The translations under genes and the position numbers were made by a program. A stretch of 64,000 nt of DNA from Gemmatimonadota bacterium (GTDB lineage: Bacteria; JAAXHH01), in assembly GCA_026702745.1 (NCBI GenBank), contig JAPPBT010000058.1, forward strand, positions 1 through 64,000. The letters are read 5' to 3'. The notes beneath the pieces were generated by a model. The model was not told where the DNA came from. It made no database searches and saw nothing but the letters and a program-made list of their open reading frames with translations. Positions 44,091-51,259 of the stretch are shown one piece after another; position 1 is the stretch's first letter; each line of letters opens with the position of its first letter.

Positions 44091-44357
44091 TATCGGCTTT
44101 GAGATAGTCGGTGAGGGCTTTGGACACGGCTTCCCTGAGATAGGATTTAAGTAACCTTACAATTTCATCGGTGCTATGGTTGGTGAAATAGCCGAACGAA
44201 CCGTAGCCAGGAGAATAAAGCAAAACGTCAAACTCATACTCGTCGGGACCGGGATTAAGGACTGGGTGGAATTCCGCAAATCAACATCAAGATCGTACGC
44301 CATTGACCGTCCGTCTGAGTCGGTACAATTAACCAATATCTGCAGGTAGATTTCATA
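44091..44357 (-). pseudogene. Broken small ORF upstream of the csgG-like gene
   Basis: On the minus strand, YEIYLQILVNCTDSDGRSM followed by AYDLDVDLRNSTQ reads in one frame, and after a one-base shift NPGPDEYEFDVLLYSPGYGSFGY then TDEIVRLLKSYLREAVSKALTDYLKADISE reads to a stop at ~44091. Both halves have good composition, so one gene has been split by an indel near 44265. The family is not recognised; position suggests a CsgG-associated envelope protein. Confidence 0.4.
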
Positions 44358-44376
44358 ATACCTCCATCATTCCATT

Positions 44377-44616
44377 CTACTCTGTATCGGGCACGCGCTG
44401 ATAACCGTCAACACGGGCGAGTCGAGTATTTATATCCCGGATCTCAGCCCGTATTGCGGCCAACTCGGTCCTGATCTCGGTTCGAAACTCACTTTTGGCC
44501 TGATTTACAAAAGCTAGGATGGTTATTACCAGTATGCCTACGGCGGCTATAACCTGTGCGCCGAAGGTCCAGTTGTCACGGGAAATTATGGTCGATGTTT
44601 GACTCCTGGGTTTCAA
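44377..44616 (-). CDS. Small membrane/coiled-coil protein
   Basis: The 79-residue product has one transmembrane segment (about residues 19-38, FGAQVIAAVGILVITILAFV) and a C-terminal helix with heptad spacing (EFRTEIRTELAAIRAEIRDINTRLARV-like). The only start in range is TTG 44616, without a clear ribosome-binding site. Similar short anchor-plus-coiled-coil proteins occur in phage and integrative elements. Function unknown. Confidence 0.5.
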   Translation of the reverse strand: MKPRSQTSTIISRDNWTFGAQVIAAVGILVITILAFVNQAKSEFRTEIRTELAAIRAEIRDINTRLARVDGYQRVPDTE

Positions 44617-44640
44617 ACCACACGCGAAATCCGAGCAACT

Positions 44641-44919
44641 TCACCTTAAGTAGTTCATCAGACCAACCACAACCGCTCCTGCTGCCCCAAGCAACGAAAG
44701 CCCTGCGGTGCCGGCACCGACCAATACCCATATTTTCAAATTGGCGATATCTTCTTTTGTTGCGGTGTTTTTAAGTTGCCTTTCTATTCGGCCTAGTCTT
44801 ACCCGAATGTTATCTACACCGAAGTACAGATCGTCTCCAACCTGTCTGATGAAATGCTGGATTTCAGCCTTGGATACTTCGGGTTCTTCAGGTGCTCTTT
44901 TCGATCCTGGATTGTTCAC
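44641..44919 (-). CDS. Small C-terminal-anchored membrane protein
   Basis: The 92-residue product has a soluble helical N-terminus (EIQHFIRQVGDDLYFGVDNIRVRLGRIERQL) and a C-terminal hydrophobic helix (LKIWVLVGAGTAGLSLLGAAGAVVVGLMNYL). GTG 44919 is preceded by AGGA at suitable spacing. It mirrors the topology of the next gene and the two may work as a pair. Function unknown. Confidence 0.55.
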   Translation of the reverse strand: MNNPGSKRAPEEPEVSKAEIQHFIRQVGDDLYFGVDNIRVRLGRIERQLKNTATKEDIANLKIWVLVGAGTAGLSLLGAAGAVVVGLMNYLR

Positions 44920-44927
44920 TATCCATC

Positions 44928-45099
44928 CTATCTCTTAGTTCTGCAGGCAGTTTCCTCAGATCCGGATTGTATTTGCTTTCGAGCCTTGCGCAGGTCCCTT
45001 AGCAATATCTCTTCGGCGATCAGTTCCCTGGGCTCTTTCTTCGACTTTCTTCAGTCGGGCCAGGGGCAGCTTGTCCAGTATGTCCGTCAGCGTACTCAT
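44928..45099 (-). pseudogene. HigA/XRE-type antitoxin remnant (frameshifted, HTH lost)
   Basis: ATG 45099, with GAGGAGGGCA upstream, opens MSTLTDILDKLPLARLKKVEERA. The continuation in another frame reads RELIAEEILLRDLRKARKQIQ. Together they reproduce the N-terminal linker of the XRE antitoxins that normally precedes the helix-turn-helix. The helix-turn-helix itself is missing and the frame ends at TAG 44928-44930. No intact toxin gene lies upstream. Confidence 0.6.
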
Positions 45100-45507
45100 C
45101 GACTTGCCCTCCTCATTAGACTTTAATCAACTAGGATGTGAATCGAAGCGGATATCCGCACCGTCTATTCGTATCAGCCGGAGTTTCTTAACGTAATCTC
45201 GAGTTTTCTTTTTAACCTGGCCGCGTGGATCACAAGATAGTCGATTTGTTCCTGGATCATGCCTGGACTTTGAATTGACCCCGGGGTTCATTCATATCTA
45301 TTTTATACCTGTTAATCCAAAGACATGACGGTCTAACATTCCGCATAGTCATTTGTCGTAAACACCTGCCGGAACTACTCGGCTGCATGCAAGCGTGCGT
45401 ACACAGGACATAGACCCGCGTCCGACACAAGCAAGCACGATCACCAAAAACCGGCCCCGGCCTGCATGATCAAATCAGCATCCGCCACCCCGTAGGAGCG
45501 ACAACCC
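45100..45507. other. Right-hand edge of the accessory block; no intact gene
   Basis: About 400 bp. A minus-strand fragment (MIQEQIDYLVIHAARLK, then after a shift DYVKKLRLIRIDGADIRF, 45150-45270) may be the remains of a small gene next to the antitoxin relic. I looked for a second copy of the tmRNA 3' end here and did not find one. Base composition returns to chromosomal at about 45.4 kb. Confidence 0.35.
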
Positions 45508-46410
45508 ATGCCACCCGAAGCAAAACCACCCGAAGAAAAGATCGACCCGCGTGTCTTCGAACTGTATGACGAGTACTGTCACGGCTACATCGACCGGCGC
45601 ACGTTTCTCAGTCGCGCCGCGGCGATCACGATCGGCGGCGTCTCCGCGCTCTCGATGGCGCAGGCGCTCCTGCCGCGCTACGCCGAGGCTCAGACGATCT
45701 CCTTCACCGACCGGCGGATCAAGGGTACGTACGTCGAGTATCCGTCACCCGGCGGTAACTCCGGGACCATGAGGGGATATCTCGTGCTGCCCACCGGCGA
45801 CGGGCCCTTTCCTGCCGTCATAATTTTCCACGAGAACCGGGGCCTGAACCCTTACATCGAGGACGTGGCGCGGCGCGCGGCCGTGGCCGGGTTCCTCGCG
45901 CTGGCCCCGGACGGACTGGCTCCGATCAGCGGCTACCCGGGCAACGATGACGACGGCCGTACCATGCATCGGAGCCTAGACCGGGAGAAGCTGGACCGGG
46001 ACATGATCAACAGCGCGCGGTTTCTGAAGAGCCATGCCCTTTCGAACGGCCGGCTCGGCGCCACGGGCTTCTGCTGGGGCGGGGGCATGACCAATCGCCT
46101 CGCGGTGGCCCTCGGCAGCGACCTGGACGCCGGCGTGCCGTACTACGGTGCCACGGCAGCGAGCGAGGACGTGCCTAAGATCGAGGCGGCCCTGATGATC
46201 ATCTACGCGGGGACCGACCGGCGCATCAACGCCATGTGGCCGGAGTACGAGGAAGCGCTTAGCGCGAACGGCGTGACGTACGAAATGCACATGTTCGAGG
46301 GTACGCTCCACGGTTTCCACAACAACTCCACGCCCCGGTACAACGAGACGGCGGCGGCGCAGGCGTGGAACCTCACCGTGGGCTTCTTCCGTAGACACCT
46401 CGCGGACTAG
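45508..46410 (+). CDS. Dienelactone hydrolase family protein, Tat-exported
   Basis: The 300-residue product has a twin-arginine signal (DRRTFLSRAAAITIGG, cleavage near AEA at ~residue 50) and an alpha/beta-hydrolase domain of the dienelactone hydrolase type, with the Cys nucleophile in GFCWGGG (about residue 192), Asp in AGTDRRIN and His in LHGFHN. It hydrolyses ester or lactone substrates in the periplasm; the natural substrate is unknown. It resembles the YghX subgroup. It precedes a class V aminotransferase, possibly as one unit. Confidence 0.85.
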   Translation: MPPEAKPPEEKIDPRVFELYDEYCHGYIDRRTFLSRAAAITIGGVSALSMAQALLPRYAEAQTISFTDRRIKGTYVEYPSPGGNSGTMRGYLVLPTGDGPFPAVIIFHENRGLNPYIEDVARRAAVAGFLALAPDGLAPISGYPGNDDDGRTMHRSLDREKLDRDMINSARFLKSHALSNGRLGATGFCWGGGMTNRLAVALGSDLDAGVPYYGATAASEDVPKIEAALMIIYAGTDRRINAMWPEYEEALSANGVTYEMHMFEGTLHGFHNNSTPRYNETAAAQAWNLTVGFFRRHLAD

Positions 46411-46415
46411 GGAGA

Positions 46416-46461
46416 AGAGGAAAGCCCATGAGAGGAAACCTCCATGAGAGGAAAGCCCATG
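46416..46461 (+). repeat. Three tandem ribosome-binding-site/ATG units
   Basis: AGAGGAAAGCCCATG (46416-46430), AGAGGAAACCTCCATG (46431-46446) and AGAGGAAAGCCCATG (46447-46461). Each unit is a Shine-Dalgarno sequence plus a start codon. The second and third ATG share the frame of the aminotransferase; the first does not. Confidence 0.85.
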
Positions 46462-47595
46462 GATATCGCACAGATTCGAGATCAGATGCCGGGGCTGCAG
46501 TTCGGCACCTACCTGAACACCGGAGGAATCGGCCAGTCGCCGGTCTGTGTGATCACGGCGATGGCCGATGGCTATCAGCAGATGCTCAGCGGCAGTGTGG
46601 GTCCTGCCGACTTGTACACGAAGGTGGAACAGGCGGCCTCGGAAATGCCGGCCAGGATCGCCGGGTTCTTCGGTGCCGATGCCGGGGAAATCGCGCTGAC
46701 GATGAGCACCGGCGAGGGGTACGGTATGGTACTCGGCGGGTTAAACTGGCAGCCGGGCGACGAGGTGATCATCACCAATGAAGAACACCCGGTACCCCTG
46801 CAGGCCGCCGAGGGCCTGGCGGACCGGGTGGGGGCGATCGTCAAGGTGGTCGAGATCGACCAGGACAAGGACGTTCTCCTAAATCGACTGGAAGACATCA
46901 TCACCCCGCGAACCCGACTGTTCTGCTTCAGCCACGTCACGACGGACACCGGGACCCGGTTGCCCGCCCGGGAGATCTGCGCGCTCGCGCGGGAGCGCGG
47001 CATTCTCACGCTCTGGGATGGCTGCCAGGCCGTCGGGCAGTTCCCGGTGGACCTGCACGACATGGGCTGCGATTTCTACGCCACCAACTGCTACAAGTGG
47101 ATGCTCGCGCCCATGGGTACCGGGTTTCTCTATGTGCGGAAAGACGCGCAGCGGATACTGAAGCCCCTTCGACGGCCGCACGCGCCCGATGGCACGGCCC
47201 GCCAGTACGAGACCGGAACGCCCTCGAGCATGCTCTACCAGGGTCTCCGCGCCAGTCTCGAATTCATGGACGGCATTGGGGGTCCCCAGGCCATCGCGGA
47301 AGAGGCAGGACGAAAAGCGGAATCGCTGCGCACGCGCTTCGACGCCATTCCCGGCGTGCGGGTCATCAGCTCGCGCCGCGCCGATACCCAGTCCGGCATC
47401 GTCGCTTTCGCCATCGAGGGCATGGAGGGAAACGAAGTCTCCGAGGCACTCCGGAATCGCTGGCAAATCACCCAGCGGGGCACCTACATCAACGAACCGA
47501 CCGGCGTGCGGATCTCGGTGGCGTTCTACACCAGCGAGGCCGAGCTGGACACGCTGGTCGAAGCGGTCACGACCCTGGCGAGGGAGGTGGATTAG
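46459..47595 (+). CDS. Class V aminotransferase (isopenicillin-N epimerase/cysteine-desulfurase-like)
   Basis: The 378-residue product has the class V PLP layout: YLNTGGIGQSPVCV, ALTMSTGEGYGMVL, ITNEEHPVPLQAAEG, SHVTTDTGTRLP, WDGCQAVGQFPVDLHDMGCDFYATNCYKWMLAPMGTGFLYV with the Schiff-base Lys in NCYKW, and the usual C-terminal domain. It could be an epimerase, lyase or desulfurase; the substrate is open. ATG 46459 is the best of three repeated starts; 46444 adds five residues. Confidence 0.85.
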   Translation: MDIAQIRDQMPGLQFGTYLNTGGIGQSPVCVITAMADGYQQMLSGSVGPADLYTKVEQAASEMPARIAGFFGADAGEIALTMSTGEGYGMVLGGLNWQPGDEVIITNEEHPVPLQAAEGLADRVGAIVKVVEIDQDKDVLLNRLEDIITPRTRLFCFSHVTTDTGTRLPAREICALARERGILTLWDGCQAVGQFPVDLHDMGCDFYATNCYKWMLAPMGTGFLYVRKDAQRILKPLRRPHAPDGTARQYETGTPSSMLYQGLRASLEFMDGIGGPQAIAEEAGRKAESLRTRFDAIPGVRVISSRRADTQSGIVAFAIEGMEGNEVSEALRNRWQITQRGTYINEPTGVRISVAFYTSEAELDTLVEAVTTLAREVD

Positions 47596-47643
47596 CGGTT
47601 GGCACGGTAGGGCAGGAACCGGTTTTTCGAGTCAGCAATCCAG

Positions 47644-47679
47644 GTTTCCCGCTACGTGATTGTTCCCCGCTACGTGATT
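47644..47679 (+). repeat. 18-bp tandem duplication at the marR 3' end
   Basis: GTTTCCCGCTACGTGATT (47644-47661) and GTTCCCCGCTACGTGATT (47662-47679), one mismatch, between the aminotransferase stop and the convergent marR stop. Confidence 0.85.
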
Positions 47680-48149
47680 TAGCCCGAACTGGAACCGCTC
47701 CGGTCCCGCGTCGCCGCTTCATCGCGGCAGAACAACTCCAGAGATGCGACGACGGATTCCAATTGCTCTTCGTCCCACACCTCGGCCATGTTGGTCGCGC
47801 GCTGCGTGACGAGTTCCAGGTACCGGCCTGCAATCAGCTTGCCTATAGCCGTGATTTCGCAGATCACGACTCTTCGATCATCCGGGTCCGATTTTCTGTT
47901 CAGGTACTTCCGGTCGACCAGTTTTTTGACAACGTTCGTGGCGTGCGACTGCGTGCTGCCCAGGTGATCGGCAATCGTGCTCATGCGCAGCGGTCCGTTC
48001 TGATTCAACACCTGAAGCGTGTTGACGTGATGGACGTTCAGATCCAGTATCCGCAGCCTGACCCAGTTCCCGCCGGACATCAGGCGATTCAGCTGGTCCA
48101 CCACGGACACGAACCGGTCCGTTAAATTCCCTTTCCGGTGTTTATCCAT
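47679..48149 (-). CDS. MarR-family transcriptional regulator
   Basis: The 156-residue product has a winged-helix domain: LQVLNQNGPLRMSTIADHLGSTQSHATNVVKKLVDRKYLNRKSDPDDRRVVICEITAIGKLI, with the DxRR wing. ATG 48149 (MDKHRKGNL) is chosen because the 40 residues encoded further upstream are not family-like. It may control the dienelactone hydrolase/aminotransferase genes convergent to it, or the nuclease-helicase genes divergent from it; an inverted repeat lies at 48337-48377. Confidence 0.85.
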   Translation of the reverse strand: MDKHRKGNLTDRFVSVVDQLNRLMSGGNWVRLRILDLNVHHVNTLQVLNQNGPLRMSTIADHLGSTQSHATNVVKKLVDRKYLNRKSDPDDRRVVICEITAIGKLIAGRYLELVTQRATNMAEVWDEEQLESVVASLELFCRDEAATRDRSGSSSG

Positions 48150-48336
48150 AGTCTCGCTCGCACTTCGACAATCGTATGCGCCTTCTACCTGGTTTCTGTA
48201 TACTGTATAGAACCCGGCTTTGAATAAGACCCGGCTTCTATGCACACTGCGGTGCAAAACGAACTGCAACTCGTGTGCATGGCTTTCTATTTACTTATGC
48301 CGTTGACACTTAGGCTATGTCAAGCAATATCTTTTA

Positions 48337-48377
48337 AAATCGAATAATACGGATTAAATTAATTAACAATTCGATTT
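48337..48377. promoter_or_regulatory. Inverted repeat in the AT-rich marR-addB intergenic region
   Basis: AAATCGAAT (48337-48345) and ATTCGATTT (48369-48377) are perfect complements, 23 bp apart, within a strikingly AT-rich 90-bp patch of an otherwise GC-rich region. TTGACA at 48303-48308 with TATCTT at 48328-48333 could be a promoter for the downstream genes, though its 19-bp spacer is long. Possible MarR operator. Confidence 0.4.
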
Positions 48378-48529
48378 ATTTTATTATATTTGGCGCGTTG
48401 TTCTGCCAGAAACTGCTTTCCTCAAATCACGCGCATCGCCACCTTTTTCTGATCCGAGCCCCGGACGCGGGTCGTAACTGTCCATTTTTCGCCTGGACCG
48501 CCTAACGGATTCTCCAGGGTACTACCTCT

Positions 48530-51259
48530 ATGACCATTTTGACCGAGACTATCCACCTCGCACACGATCTCCGTCTCGTCCATGATCGGGATCAGGAGGC
48601 GGCGGGTCGGACTTCGTGGCCTACCGAACAGATTATGCCGCTGTCCGCATGGCTATCGGATACGTGGAAGAACGGGCTGTTCTCGGATCAACCGGCAACG
48701 GTGGACCGCCTGCTTAGTATGGCCGAAGAACGGCTGGTCTGGGAAGACGTCATCCGGTCCATGGCCGGAGACTCGCTGCTGGATATTCCCTCGACGGCGG
48801 AGGCCGCCGCCAGATCCTGGGAACGCCTGTGCAGCTGGGCGATACCACTCGACGCCGAGGCGTGGAACGAATCCGAAGACGCCCGGGCTTTCCTGGACTG
48901 GGCCCGGACGTTTCAGGCACGCTTCCAACGCAACGGCTGGATTTCGAACGCCGAATTACCTGCGTCGGTCGCTGATCTCATCGACCGGGGAGCGGCACCG
49001 GCGCCCGAGGAGATCGAATTCGCGGGATTTCCCGAGCTATCGCCGGTGCAGAAACGCCTGATCGACGCCCTTGCACGCCGCGGCGTGAAGGTCCGGGAGC
49101 GCGCTCAAACCGAGGAAGCCGGCGATGCCGTGCGCGTGGGCTACGCCGATGCCGGGCGGGAGATCCGTGCCGCCGCCGTATGGGCGCGCCATTGCCTGGA
49201 AAGCGATCCGGACGCGCACGACCCGGCGTACCGGATCGGCATCGTCGTGACCGATCTGAATCAGCAAAGAGACGAAATCGAGCGTGTATTCGGCGAGGTG
49301 ATGCACCCCCGGAATCGGCTCCGGCCGGACCTCGACCCGTCGCGGTGCTTTAACATTTACCTCGGACGTACGCTCGATGAATATCCCGTCATTCAGACGG
49401 CGTTCCTGTTTCTTGGTATCGATCCTGGAGATCTCTCCGTCGATCAAGCCGGCCGCGTGCTGCGATCCCCCTTTCTACCCGCGGCTGCTGAAGAGTTGAC
49501 CAGCCGCGCCTTGCTGGACGCGGAACTACGCGCCGGCGGTGCACCGGACGTGTCCTTTGCGGATGTAATCAGGCTAGCCCGGAAACGAAAGGACGCGGAC
49601 CGGTGTCCCAAACTCGTGACACTCCTCGAGACCTGGACGGAAACGTACAGGACGCTTCAGACTTCGCGGCTGCCCAGTGACTGGGCGCCGGTCCTTTCCG
49701 CGTTCCTTCGCGACATTGGATGGCCCGGAGACCGCACGCTCGACAGCATCGAATACCAGACCCTTAAAACCTGGGGTAAATCGCTTACCGATCTGGCCAA
49801 CCTGGACGACGTGTTCGGACGCGTTCCGCTTCACGGCGCTGTGGACGCACTGAGGAACCTGGCCTCGAGCCAGCAGTTTCAACCGGAATCCGCACCGGCC
49901 CCCGTCCAGATTCTGGGCGTATTGGAAAGCTACGACTTTCGTTTCGACCGGCTTTGGTTAATGGGCCTGCATGACGGCGCCTGGCCGGCCGATCCCGCGC
50001 CCGACCCGTTCATTCCGGTACGCCTTCAACGCCGTTACGGCCTGCCCAGGTCGTCGCCGAAAAGGGAACTCGAGTCCACCCGGATGCACACTTCACGCTT
50101 ACTCTCATCCTCGCCTTCCGTCGTCGTCAGTTATCCCGAGCGGGAAGAGGATGCGGACCTGGCCGTCAGTCCGCTCGTTCGCATGTTGCCCGAGACCTCG
50201 GCCGACGGCCTGGGCATCCCTCCGCAGCCCGGAGACGAGGAAGGGATCCGCGGTGACGAGGACGGGTTCCCCGGCGCTTCCGTTCTGGAGGTCCTGGACG
50301 ACCACTACGGACCTGCGAGCGACGACGTGGCGCTCAAGGGCGGGACCTTCCTGTTCAAGCTTCAGGCGGCCTGCCCGTTCAAGGCCTTTGCCGAACTGCG
50401 ACTTGGCGCCAGGGCGCTGGAGCAACCAGAACCCGGCCTGAACGCGCTCGAACGGGGAAGGCTTCTGCACCGCGTGCTCGAACGGGTCTGGGGACGGCTG
50501 AAATCTCACGGGCACCTGCTGACAGTGACGGAGGAGGAGTTGGCGGATCTTGTACGAGGGCACGTCGAACCCGAGGTCCGGCGGATCCTGGGTGGCCGGC
50601 TTGCGCGCAATCCCCGTCTTGCGGAGATCGAGCAGGCCAGGCTGGTGCGCATCATCGGTGAATGGATGGGGCTGGAATGGCAGCGGAAGCCATTCATGGT
50701 GGTCGACCAGGAGGAAATCCGGTCGGTTGAAGTCGGCGGTATCGAGGTAAATATCCGGGTGGACCGGGTGGACCGCCTGGAGGACGGGAAGCTGGTCATC
50801 CTGGATTACAAGTCCGGGGAATGCGGCCCTGCCGACTGGGCGGGTGCGAGACCGGAGGAACCACAGTTGCCAATATACGCCGTTTCCGCGGAAGCCGAGG
50901 TGGCCGGCGTACTATTCGCGAAGCTGCGGACGGGTGACCTGGGATTCAGGGGACTGGCCGAATCTCCGGATATCGCGCCGGGGGTCCGGGTACCTGAAAA
51001 CCAGCCGCCGATTGCGCAGACCATAAGCGACTGGAGAACGGTGCTGGATGAACTCGGTCGCGACTACCGGGAAGGCCGGGCGCACGTGGATCCCAAGGAC
51101 CCCGCCAAGACCTGCAGATACTGCGAACTGCCGTCCCTGTGCCGGATAAGCCAGGGGACGGTGGAACTGGAGGAAGCAGAGGTACCAGTGGAAGCGGTGG
51201 AACCGCTGGAAGCCCAGGCGCTGGATGATCAGGAGATACCGGAGGAAGACCGTGGTTGA
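48530..51259 (+). CDS. AddB-like PD-(D/E)xK nuclease (double-strand-break repair)
   Basis: The 909-residue product resembles AddB-type proteins of the bacterial helicase-nuclease repair complexes: an inactivated helicase-like N-terminal two thirds (FDRLWLMGLHDGAWPADPAPDPFIP), then a C-terminal RecB-type nuclease with CPFKAFAELRLGA, the LERGRLLHRVLERVW helix, LVILDYKSG (Asp and Lys of the active site), and the cysteine pair in CRYCELPSLC that, with an upstream Cys, can hold an iron-sulfur cluster. It overlaps the helicase gene by 8 nt. It should process DNA ends for RecA. Confidence 0.85.
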   Translation: MTILTETIHLAHDLRLVHDRDQEAAGRTSWPTEQIMPLSAWLSDTWKNGLFSDQPATVDRLLSMAEERLVWEDVIRSMAGDSLLDIPSTAEAAARSWERLCSWAIPLDAEAWNESEDARAFLDWARTFQARFQRNGWISNAELPASVADLIDRGAAPAPEEIEFAGFPELSPVQKRLIDALARRGVKVRERAQTEEAGDAVRVGYADAGREIRAAAVWARHCLESDPDAHDPAYRIGIVVTDLNQQRDEIERVFGEVMHPRNRLRPDLDPSRCFNIYLGRTLDEYPVIQTAFLFLGIDPGDLSVDQAGRVLRSPFLPAAAEELTSRALLDAELRAGGAPDVSFADVIRLARKRKDADRCPKLVTLLETWTETYRTLQTSRLPSDWAPVLSAFLRDIGWPGDRTLDSIEYQTLKTWGKSLTDLANLDDVFGRVPLHGAVDALRNLASSQQFQPESAPAPVQILGVLESYDFRFDRLWLMGLHDGAWPADPAPDPFIPVRLQRRYGLPRSSPKRELESTRMHTSRLLSSSPSVVVSYPEREEDADLAVSPLVRMLPETSADGLGIPPQPGDEEGIRGDEDGFPGASVLEVLDDHYGPASDDVALKGGTFLFKLQAACPFKAFAELRLGARALEQPEPGLNALERGRLLHRVLERVWGRLKSHGHLLTVTEEELADLVRGHVEPEVRRILGGRLARNPRLAEIEQARLVRIIGEWMGLEWQRKPFMVVDQEEIRSVEVGGIEVNIRVDRVDRLEDGKLVILDYKSGECGPADWAGARPEEPQLPIYAVSAEAEVAGVLFAKLRTGDLGFRGLAESPDIAPGVRVPENQPPIAQTISDWRTVLDELGRDYREGRAHVDPKDPAKTCRYCELPSLCRISQGTVELEEAEVPVEAVEPLEAQALDDQEIPEEDRG

